From: Gammaproteobacteria bacterium
GTDB lineage: Bacteria > Pseudomonadota > Gammaproteobacteria > Pseudomonadales > Azotimanducaceae
Assembly: GCA_027295975.1 (NCBI GenBank)
Contig: JAPUJX010000589.1
Coordinates: forward strand, 1 to 8,015
Direction of reading: 5' to 3'
DNA length: 8,015 bases
This document shows positions 1 through 5,701 of the stretch, piece after piece (position 1 is the first letter of the stretch; every line of letters starts with the position of its first letter). The notes under the pieces were generated by a model that worked only from the letters and a program-made list of their open reading frames with translations, was not told the origin of the DNA and ran no database searches. The translations under genes and the position numbers were made by a program.

Positions 1-342
1 CGTCTTCTCGAATTGTTCAACCATCTGGGCAACGAGACCCTGGGATGAATTTCGATCAACCGGGATGCCGCCCAGCGCAACCATCAGTGGTCCCAGGGGC
101 AATTTGAACAACGACTTTTTTGCGAAATAAGAGGCGTGCAGACCGAGTCCGGACACGATGGCCATGGCCAGAAGAAAGTCCCAGTTGGAAGTGTGTGGGG
201 CAACCGCAACAATCAGTTGGGCCCGATTTGGAAATTCACCCTCTATGCGCCACCCCATTGCGCGGAACACGTTCCGACCCAACATGGTGGTAAATCTGTT
301 ACCTCTGGCCGGCAGGTCCGGCCCGAGTTGTTGCCAGTTCAT
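1..342 (-). CDS. Lysophospholipid acyltransferase family protein (PlsC-like), 3' end cut by window edge
   Basis: This is the N-terminal 114 codons of a PlsC/LPLAT-superfamily protein; the rest lies beyond the left edge. The HX4D catalytic motif is seen as H50-T-S-N-W-D55, with the general-base His and its Asp. The acceptor-binding block is seen as G91-G-I-P-V-D-R97. By family knowledge such proteins move an acyl chain from acyl-ACP or acyl-CoA onto a lysophospholipid or similar acceptor at the inner face of the cytoplasmic membrane. The PHTSNWDF and GGIPVDR pattern recalls the short uncharacterised LPLAT subgroup (ABO13168-like) more than housekeeping PlsC. I chose the ATG at 342 because GGAGGT lies just upstream; an in-frame ATG at 369 would add nine residues without a comparable site. 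It starts 50 bp after the SGNH hydrolase stop on the same strand, so the two probably share a transcript. The true acceptor cannot be told. Confidence 0.85.
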   Translation of the reverse strand, partial: MNWQQLGPDLPARGNRFTTMLGRNVFRAMGWRIEGEFPNRAQLIVAVAPHTSNWDFLLAMAIVSGLGLHASYFAKKSLFKLPLGPLMVALGGIPVDRNSSQGLVAQMVEQFEKT

Positions 343-392
343 GACGACCTCCGTGCGCACATCGCGCATTGTCCGCAGGCGGAACGCTGAGC

Positions 393-1631
393 CTACTCTA
401 CTAGTTTCCTGACCGTCGCGTTTTCTGCCAGGACCCGGGCAATGAGCAAGTGACCTGATGGACTCGTATGTGCGTCCAGTGGAAAGAGGTACAGCGGTCT
501 GGCATCTGGTTGTGCTTCGAAAATGGGAGTGGCATCGACAAACGGAATACCGGCGCGCGCCATCTCGGCTGCGACAGTGCGGTTGACCGACTGGCGAAGT
601 GGTTCTCGAATCTGGGAAGCGTCCGGGATGAACACCACGACCACGGGTACACCTTCTCGAACCGACCACGCTGCCAGCCTGTCGACCGCCCTGCTGAAGG
701 CTCGGTAAACGGCTGGGTCCATCGACCCCGTTTGCAACCGGTAGAAAATGTGATCGGGGTTCTGTCCGCCGATGTAGTTTTTGCGTTGTTCGATTCCCGC
801 AAGATATTCGTATCCTCGCCGGTAGCGGTATCGGGCCTCGAATCGGGTCCACAGGTTGCGGATGAGGTTCCATAACCGAGATGCGTTGAAGTCGCCGGCA
901 GCGCGCTGTTCAAAGGGGTTGTGGGCAGTCACGGTGGATGGCCGCACCGGGGCGCTCAGATCGTCCAGGTAAAATCCGATGACAACCAGGTCGGGCTGAA
1001 GTTCGGCCACCCGGTTGTCGAGAACTTCGAGATAGTGCCAGAAGTTGTACGAGGCAACACCCAGGTTCAACACTTCCACGTTCCGGTTGGCAACACGCAG
1101 ATTCGATTCGAGTTGCTTGACGTAGCTGTCTTCGAGTTCTACTCCAATACCGAAGGTAAAAGAATCGCCCACCGCAACGATGCGTGTTCCGCTTCGTTTG
1201 TCGTCGAATGGAGCATCACGCGCCCCCTGGGGATTGATGGAAATGTATTCCCCGGACACGCCGTGACCGACGCTTCCAGGTACCAATTCAAAACCGTATA
1301 CGTCCGAAGGTTGGTGAATTTGCACGAGTCCGGGAGCCGCCATGGCTGGAGACAGAACGCGAACGCATACCTCCGCCAGTCCGATTGCCAGGAAGCAGGA
1401 GGCGAACAGCAGAGCCGAGTTGCCAGGTCCCAGATGTAGTGCCAGCCGTATGGCGCCCGCGACCATCAGGCCAGACACCAGGGGATCGATTCGGTTGGAG
1501 GAGAAGGTCATGCCAGACAGTTCGAACTGGTAGCCGCCGGTGACGATCAGCGCGATGATCAATGTAATGAAATACAGGATGCTGGCGTTCAGGATGAGGA
1601 GCGATGCCCGTCGAAGCGTTTTTTTTGCCAT
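393..1631 (-). CDS. Membrane-anchored SGNH/GDSL-family hydrolase
   Basis: A 412-aa protein with an N-terminal membrane region and a C-terminal SGNH domain. Hydrophobic stretches fall at about residues 11-32, 50-66 and 72-92, and the soluble part from about 100 onward is probably periplasmic. Block I is G155-D-S157-F-T-F-G with the nucleophilic Ser157. The second block is N189-L-G191. The last block is D386-A-H388 followed by a Gly-His pair at 393-394. Block III reads F-Y-L-D-D (220-224) where most relatives have Asn-Asp, so the oxyanion Asn is replaced by Asp. Known relatives are esterases or O-acetyl/acyl esterases and transferases acting on polysaccharides or lipids; the substrate here is unknown. 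The ATG at 1631 is preferred over an in-frame TTG one codon earlier; neither has a strong ribosome site. The acyltransferase lies 50 bp downstream on the same strand, which hints at joint acyl chemistry in the envelope (inference). Confidence 0.85.
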   Translation of the reverse strand: MAKKTLRRASLLILNASILYFITLIIALIVTGGYQFELSGMTFSSNRIDPLVSGLMVAGAIRLALHLGPGNSALLFASCFLAIGLAEVCVRVLSPAMAAPGLVQIHQPSDVYGFELVPGSVGHGVSGEYISINPQGARDAPFDDKRSGTRIVAVGDSFTFGIGVELEDSYVKQLESNLRVANRNVEVLNLGVASYNFWHYLEVLDNRVAELQPDLVVIGFYLDDLSAPVRPSTVTAHNPFEQRAAGDFNASRLWNLIRNLWTRFEARYRYRRGYEYLAGIEQRKNYIGGQNPDHIFYRLQTGSMDPAVYRAFSRAVDRLAAWSVREGVPVVVVFIPDASQIREPLRQSVNRTVAAEMARAGIPFVDATPIFEAQPDARPLYLFPLDAHTSPSGHLLIARVLAENATVRKLVE

Positions 1632-1713
1632 CAATTTTTTATCGGCTCTTGGACGAAGTAGCTCACGCCAATTCTCTCCCGTGACCGACGATTTCTTTCT
1701 ATTTCCCGAAAAG

Positions 1714-1743
1714 AGTATATTCGTTAGCGGTGGATACAGTCAT
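1714..1743 (-). promoter_or_regulatory. Putative sigma70-type promoter for the SGNH hydrolase/acyltransferase pair
   Basis: On the minus strand a -35-like ATGACT (1743-1738) is followed after 18 bp by a -10-like TATACT (1719-1714), five of six matches to consensus. Transcription would begin near 1707 and leave a leader of about 75 nt before the ATG at 1631. The -35 box overlaps the start codon of the divergent YdeI-like gene. Read from the other strand, the same AT-rich patch gives TATATT (1716-1721), a possible -10 for that gene, but without a good -35. This is pattern matching only. Confidence 0.35.
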
Positions 1744-2338
1744 GTCACGGAAACGTTGCAAATCGGTAGATCAGTACATCGAAGCCGCTGAATACTGGCA
1801 GGAAGAACTGCGCGTGTTACGCAGGATATTACGTGTCACAGATCTTGAAGAAACGACGAAGTGGGGCGCACCCTGTTATACCTTCGGTGGCAGGAATGTG
1901 GTCGGGCTGGGTGCGTTCAAGTCGTATTTTGGCTTGTGGTTCTTTCAAGGCGCGTTACTGAAAGACAAGGGCCGGGCATTGATCAATGCCCAGAGTGGTC
2001 GTACCAAGGCGCAACGCCAGTGGCGTTTCAATTCAAAAGCGGATATCGAGCCTCGGGACGTAACTGCCTATGTGAACGAGGCGATTACCCATGCAGCCGC
2101 GGGACGCGAGATCAAAGCAGACCGTAACAAGCCTGTGCTGGTACCGCCGGATCTCAGCGCCGCGCTGGTGAAGGACAAGAAAGCGAAAGCAGCCTTCGCG
2201 GTTATGGGCCGTGGCATCCAGCGGGAATATGCCCAGTACATCGCCGATGCCAAACGTGACGCCACGAAAGCACGGCGCCTCGAGAAAATACTCCCGATGA
2301 TCACGGCAGGGCAGGGGTTGAACGACAAGTACCGATAA
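1742..2338 (+). CDS. YdeI/OmdA family protein with DUF1801-like N-terminal domain
   Basis: A 198-aa soluble protein with no signal peptide or membrane segment. Residues about 10-110 form a DUF1801/YdhG-like domain: the W-x2-E-L-x2-L-R start, then L35-E-E and K40-W-G-A-P-C-Y, then the G-L-W-F-F-Q-G-A-L-L block (64-73) and the W-R-F end near 94. Residues about 130-198 form the YdeI/OmdA-type C-terminal part: V-P-P-D-L, then E-Y-x2-Y-I-x2-A-K-R (162-172), and the terminal G-L-N-D-K-Y-R. Family members are small conserved proteins; YdeI/OmdA has been linked to bacteriocin or peptide resistance in enterobacteria, but the biochemical role is not established. The ATG at 1742 is preferred to an in-frame GTG at 1730, as conservation begins after it; upstream GGTGG is only a weak ribosome site. 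It is divergent from the SGNH gene and looks monocistronic. A hairpin follows its stop. The length is normal for the family. Confidence 0.88.
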   Translation: MSRKRCKSVDQYIEAAEYWQEELRVLRRILRVTDLEETTKWGAPCYTFGGRNVVGLGAFKSYFGLWFFQGALLKDKGRALINAQSGRTKAQRQWRFNSKADIEPRDVTAYVNEAITHAAAGREIKADRNKPVLVPPDLSAALVKDKKAKAAFAVMGRGIQREYAQYIADAKRDATKARRLEKILPMITAGQGLNDKYR

Positions 2339-2342
2339 GCAA

Positions 2343-2388
2343 CTCCCGGCGCGCGTCGGATGTTGGCGCGATTGACTACGACCGGGAG
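2343..2388 (+). repeat. GC-rich inverted repeat just after the YdeI-like gene
   Basis: CTCCCGG (2343-2349) pairs exactly with CCGGGAG (2382-2388). Next to the left arm, CGCGC (2350-2354) can pair with GCGCG (2366-2370), leaving an 11-nt bulge on the right side. It begins 4 nt after the stop codon. No run of T follows on either strand, so it is not a canonical intrinsic terminator; it may protect the mRNA 3' end or help end transcription between two converging units. Confidence 0.4.
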
Positions 2389-2442
2389 GTTAAATACGGA
2401 AGCCGATCTTTCTCGTCTCGGGTGTTTCACTATACTGCTGGC

Positions 2443-2760
2443 GCCGCTTCTCTGGCGTGTGGAGTTACCGTAGCTCAGGGTATCTTTGACATCCGTCCAC
2501 GCCACGGGGCGCTCGGGTGGCATGAACCGGGTGGTTGCGGTATCGGCACCGTAGCGAATCCCCTTGAATACCAGAATATCGTCTTCCACGGCGCCGCGGA
2601 TTTTTCCGTACTCGGTCGCGGCTACCGGAGCGGTTGTTACGGGCTGGGTCATTTCCGGCTTGACGGCGGTTTCCGGTGATGTGTCCCTGGTCTCGGTGGT
2701 GTTTCCACAGCCACCGGCGAATCCGATGGGCGATAATCGACCAACTGAGGTGACAACCAC
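2443..2760 (-). pseudogene. Remnant of a type B carboxylesterase (N-terminal region only)
   Basis: The minus-strand frame from GTG 2760 encodes a Thr/Pro-rich linker, then a stretch typical of the N-terminus of carboxylesterase type B (COesterase) proteins. Seen in order are T49-E-Y-G-K-I-R-G, V64-F-K-G-I-R-Y, R78-F-M-P-P, W88-T-D-V and Y97-G-N-S-T-R-Q103. Similarity ends near 2443, and the frame then runs into unrelated sequence and antisense of the YdeI-like gene. The family is usually about 500 aa, so the nucleophile elbow (G-E-S-A-G), the acidic residue and the His are all absent. The 5' end is also damaged: an A-G-G-C18 resembles a lipobox, but a stop at 2769-2767 cuts off any positively charged, hydrophobic signal peptide. 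I read it as a lipoprotein esterase gene that lost its 3' part by deletion and is decaying. An expressed short protein is possible but unlikely. Confidence 0.7.
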
Positions 2761-2775
2761 GGTTGGTCATCCCAA

Positions 2776-4326
2776 TCAGGGTTTTGCGTGGTCGCAAAGC
2801 GTGGTCAGGTAGCGGTTGATGTTGGAAATATCCGCCATCGATTCCACGTGGCGTATGGTCTCATCGAAGGGATATCGGGGATAGTCGTCGATCAGCGCCT
2901 GTAATACATCGCAGGTTTCCTGTTCAATGACCAGGGAGATGAAAAAGAGGGAATTTTTTGCCTCGGTGAAACGTGCGTTGCCCACCTGCTCGATGAGTTC
3001 GTCCAGGGTTGCGTCGACCTCCGAGAGAATCCATCTCCGGTTGAGAAGTCGTTTCGTGACCTTTTGCGAACGAAGGCTCGTCACCAGCTTGTCCGCTGCA
3101 TGCAGGGGAATTTGTTGGAGGATTTGCCAGCCGATTCGAAACAGCCGTACGAGGCCGTCGCGGACCGCTTCGTCGTCACCGGGTTGCTGGCCAAGGTAAG
3201 ACATGCCGAGGTTGCAGGACGCGAGCACGGCGTGGGCCGCTTCGATCTCATCGAATCGTTTGCCGTCGAGGCTTGTCCCGGAGATGAGCACATTGGAGAG
3301 ATACACCAGTTCCCTCAGGCGCAGGCTAAAAAGTTCCGGCTCGATTTTCTGTAGTCCATCCAGCGCCATTTTGACCGGCAGCACGTCGTCGTATTCGGGT
3401 GCAGGCAGGAGGAGTCCCGAAAATTCGTCGCTGACGATTTCCGCATCAACCAGCATCTGCTCGAGTTCCCGCAACTTGTTGTCGTCTGGACCTGCTGTTT
3501 GTTCAGCTTCTTCGGGTTGACCCGAATTGTCATCCGCCTCGGGACCATCAGGTTCGTCTTCTTCCGCCGCGACCCCTAATTGAGAAAAATACCGGGCGCT
3601 GACAGGATCGTGGTTTTCACCGTCGATCAGGCTGGCGAGACTCGCAAGGTTCGTGAGTTTCAAAAAGGCATTTGCGCTTTCGGGAGTAACATAACCGAGC
3701 TTTTCCTTGGCATCGCGCCGCTCCCCGGTAGTGTCGTGCATGAGATAGGAAACCGAAGGGTGACAGCAGCGGGACAGGACGAGGGTCAGGAATTCCGGTT
3801 GCTTAGTTTGTAATGCCGAGAGCGCCGCGCGCGTGATATCCCATTGTTCATAGTCTAACGCCGTGACAAAGCGGCCATTGAAATCCTCCGCGTAGGCGGT
3901 GGGCCCCGCATATCGTTGGAGGACCTCATAGTCCTCGGCGAGGATCGCATCGGAATCGTCGACGGTTATGAGTTGGGCAAAATTGAGTACCACGTAGTCC
4001 AGGCCAAGGCCGATCAGGCGCTGCGCGAGGAATTCCTCGCCTTGTTCGTATAAAACGTAAAGCCATCGAATGAACTGTTCGGGACGGTGTATTTCCGGTT
4101 GTCCCGGAGCGAGACTGGACCACAGCGAATCATCGAGGATCAAGCGAAGCTGGCGGTCGGTCGTATACTCGATCAACGGACCGGCGTCATCCAGGCCAAT
4201 GCAGTTGATGAGTTTGTGCAGGGTCGGCGCTTCCAGGCGCTTGACGAAGGTGGGTAATTGCGGATTGTTCAGCAGGGTCTTGAGCAGTTTCGAGGATTGC
4301 GTCCGCGTCAGCGACCGTCGGGCCAT
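2776..4326 (-). CDS. DUF6178-like family protein, function unknown
   Basis: A 516-aa, mostly helical, acidic cytoplasmic protein without signal peptide, membrane span or a recognisable catalytic motif. Two halves are joined by a low-complexity acidic linker at about residues 255-283 (runs of E, D, P and Q). The N-terminal half holds I43-G-L-D-D-A-G near 43-49 and W70/W89 blocks, and ends with G211-Y-V-T-P-E-S-A-N-A-F. The C-terminal half has L338-R-E-L-V-Y-L-S-N-V and C371-N-L-G-M-S, then L395-F-R-I-G-W. This layout and these blocks match what I remember of the DUF6178 family, known from proteobacteria; no function is established. The ATG at 4326 has GAGG about 5 nt upstream, which supports it. 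A small CxxC gene lies 171 bp upstream on the same strand, and the carboxylesterase remnant starts 15 bp after its stop, so a former operon is possible. The family assignment is from memory, not from a search. Confidence 0.75.
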   Translation of the reverse strand: MARRSLTRTQSSKLLKTLLNNPQLPTFVKRLEAPTLHKLINCIGLDDAGPLIEYTTDRQLRLILDDSLWSSLAPGQPEIHRPEQFIRWLYVLYEQGEEFLAQRLIGLGLDYVVLNFAQLITVDDSDAILAEDYEVLQRYAGPTAYAEDFNGRFVTALDYEQWDITRAALSALQTKQPEFLTLVLSRCCHPSVSYLMHDTTGERRDAKEKLGYVTPESANAFLKLTNLASLASLIDGENHDPVSARYFSQLGVAAEEDEPDGPEADDNSGQPEEAEQTAGPDDNKLRELEQMLVDAEIVSDEFSGLLLPAPEYDDVLPVKMALDGLQKIEPELFSLRLRELVYLSNVLISGTSLDGKRFDEIEAAHAVLASCNLGMSYLGQQPGDDEAVRDGLVRLFRIGWQILQQIPLHAADKLVTSLRSQKVTKRLLNRRWILSEVDATLDELIEQVGNARFTEAKNSLFFISLVIEQETCDVLQALIDDYPRYPFDETIRHVESMADISNINRYLTTLCDHAKP

Positions 4327-4497
4327 AGGTGCCTCATAGGTGGAGTAGAGGGGGCGTCGGATTGTGGGCGAAATGAACTTGGCCGAACAGGCTTATTTAG
4401 TCAGTGCAAAACGCGGTAAAATGGAGGTCCGCCGTTAAATACAAATGGGTTGTAGACGAAACCGGGCAGAATGACGGAGCGTTCGGATTGTCTGGCT

Positions 4498-4761
4498 TCA
4501 GTGAAAAACCGCATCCCCATCCTGGCGATGTTCTTGAGGGTCTGCACCAACCTCCTTGAACGATGCCGTCAGCGTTTCGTTGATACAAGCCGCACAACAT
4601 CCTTCCCGGACTAAATCTTCGACCAGGTAGCCAATCAGGTCGTACATCGTATAGGTGCCTTCGTTGGTCTCTTCGAAACGCCACAGCACATCTTTGAGGG
4701 TTTGCACCGCAGCTTCGCAACGCACCTCGTCACGGGTATGCTTGAGTTCATCTTCGGGCAT
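4498..4761 (-). CDS. Small acidic CxxC-containing hypothetical protein
   Basis: An 87-aa protein that I do not recognise as a named family. It is rich in Glu and Asp and predicted soluble. It carries four Cys: C15 and the cluster C55-C-A-A-C59, which contains a CxxC pair that could bind metal or form a disulfide. Tyr/Leu-rich helix-like sequence (38-50) precedes the cluster. Amino-acid composition and codon positions look coding, and the competing frames are Arg/Pro/Cys-rich, as expected of shadows. The ATG at 4761 has only a weak ribosome site (GGA about 11 nt upstream). A much better site, GGAGG, stands before a 7-codon mini-ORF starting at 4797 in the same frame and separated by two stops. 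It is divergent from the deiodinase-like gene and upstream of the DUF6178-like gene on the same strand; a link to the latter is only suggested by position. Confidence 0.6.
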   Translation of the reverse strand: MPEDELKHTRDEVRCEAAVQTLKDVLWRFEETNEGTYTMYDLIGYLVEDLVREGCCAACINETLTASFKEVGADPQEHRQDGDAVFH

Positions 4762-4773
4762 GGGTTAGTTCCA

Positions 4774-4797
4774 TCAGCTCGTTCGGTAGTCGAGCAT
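4774..4797 (-). promoter_or_regulatory. Leader mini-ORF with strong ribosome binding site and internal hairpin
   Basis: On the minus strand GGAGG stands about 5 nt before an ATG at 4797 that opens a 7-codon ORF (M-L-D-Y-R-T-S) ending in TGA at 4776-4774. The arms GCTCG and CGAGC (4777-4781 and 4791-4795) flank nine bases inside it. It is in frame with the downstream ATG at 4761 but separated by TGA and TAA. It may be a regulatory leader peptide, or the original start of the small gene now cut off by nonsense mutations. The sequence is clear; the role is inference. Confidence 0.35.
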
Positions 4798-4847
4798 ATT
4801 ACCTCCAGAACGAATGCCGTGAGCGAAAAGAGCTTTCTGATTATCGA

Positions 4848-4907
4848 GTTCAGGCTGGTTTCGAGCTGGTTGCTTGCCACTGGCGTTTGGTGCTAACTGG
4901 CTTGAAC
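4848..4907 (+). repeat. Imperfect inverted repeat upstream of the deiodinase-like gene
   Basis: GTTCAGGCTGGTT (4848-4860) and AACTGGCTTGAAC (4895-4907) are inverted copies matching at 10 of 13 positions; some mismatches would be G-U pairs in RNA. They lie in the 165-bp divergent spacer, about 20 nt before the GTG start. The arms could form an mRNA leader stem or be a dyad for a regulator. The match is modest and may be chance. Confidence 0.25.
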
Positions 4908-4926
4908 TGCTGATTTCGAGTCCCTC

Positions 4927-5601
4927 GTGAAACACCATCCAAGCGTTCCACTAACCGGCTACCGGGAATTCTCCATCGAAGAGATGAGAAGCCGGCTCAG
5001 CGAGTTTCAAAGTGATGTCCAACGACGCCGGACGGTGCGCGATTTCTCCGAAAGAGCGGTGCCACGGGACATCATCGAATCCGCGCTGCGGGCAGCAGGC
5101 AGCGCGCCGAGCGGCGCAAATCTGCAGCCCTGGCATTTTGTGGTGATCAGCGACGCTGATATGAAAAAACGGATACGCGTGGCGGCGGAAGAGGAGGAGA
5201 AGGATTTCTACGAGCACCGGGCGTCGGCAGAGTGGTTAGCGGCTCTCGAACCACTGGGCACCGATACCCGCAAACCGTTTCTCGAGATCGCCCCTTACCT
5301 CATTGCGGTGTTCATGCAGAAAACCGGGGTTTTACCCGACGGGCGCAAGGTAAAACACTATTATCCTGCGGAATCCACGGGCCTCGCGACAGGGATACTC
5401 ATCACGGCTCTCCATCGAGCAGGCCTCGTTCTTCTGACCCACACGCCGAGCCCGATGGGTTTTCTCAACGAGTTGCTTGATCGCCCGAAACGCGAAAAAC
5501 CGTTTCTGCTGCTTGTCGTCGGCTATCCGGCGACCGATGTAAGGGTGCCGGATATTCGCCGAAAAATGCTCCATGAGTACGTCACGTTTGTCGGGGACTG
5601 A
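4927..5601 (+). CDS. Nitroreductase-fold flavoprotein of the iodotyrosine deiodinase (IYD) type
   Basis: A 224-aa protein of the FMN-dependent nitroreductase superfamily, nearest to bacterial homologues of iodotyrosine deiodinase. FMN-phosphate residues sit in R33-R-R-T-V-R38-D-F-S, and S59-A-P-S-G-A-N-L-Q-P-W69 is the usual second flavin block. The triad that grips the amino-acid part of halotyrosines in IYD appears with the right spacing: E91-x3-Y95-x20-K116. T171-H-T173-P supplies the Thr expected near flavin N5. H144-Y-Y, E149-S and E190-K-P-F with V198-G-Y-P complete the signature. By family knowledge it would reductively remove halogen from halotyrosines using reduced FMN; nitroreduction is the alternative. 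No membrane anchor is present, unlike the vertebrate enzyme. GTG 4927 is the first start after an in-frame stop at 4903 and keeps the conserved N-terminus; ATG 4984 would remove it. No strong ribosome site is visible. The CPBP gene starts 100 bp downstream. Confidence 0.9.
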   Translation: MKHHPSVPLTGYREFSIEEMRSRLSEFQSDVQRRRTVRDFSERAVPRDIIESALRAAGSAPSGANLQPWHFVVISDADMKKRIRVAAEEEEKDFYEHRASAEWLAALEPLGTDTRKPFLEIAPYLIAVFMQKTGVLPDGRKVKHYYPAESTGLATGILITALHRAGLVLLTHTPSPMGFLNELLDRPKREKPFLLLVVGYPATDVRVPDIRRKMLHEYVTFVGD

Positions 5602-5701
5602 CGGGTAATGAAATTGCGAATAAAACAGCCCCATTGCGGGAAGCATATGGTTATCGAAAGCCGTTAGACGGTATCCTGTTCGTTTGAGTAGAGACTTTTT
5701 C

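Noticed and set aside
136..412. Two overlapping 84-aa plus-strand ORFs
   Set aside because: They are antisense to the acyltransferase, whose HX4D and GGIPVDR motifs show the minus strand is coding.
401..1439. Several ORFs of 60-170 aa on both strands
   Set aside because: They are alternative frames of the SGNH hydrolase gene; composition is Arg/Ser/Thr-rich and no motif is seen.
2465..2812. ORFs of 82-110 aa on both strands around the esterase remnant
   Set aside because: The minus-strand 110-aa frame is Arg/His-rich and the plus-strand ones have no motif; the esterase signature is in another frame.
4327..4497. Possible promoter or RNA element in the spacer before the DUF6178-like gene
   Set aside because: TTTACC and TAAATA on the minus strand give only weak matches with poor spacing, and no stable structure stood out.
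4397..4720. 107-aa minus-strand ORF overlapping the small CxxC gene
   Set aside because: Its composition (Arg, Cys, Pro, Trp) looks like an out-of-frame shadow, whereas the 87-aa frame has balanced acidic and hydrophobic composition.
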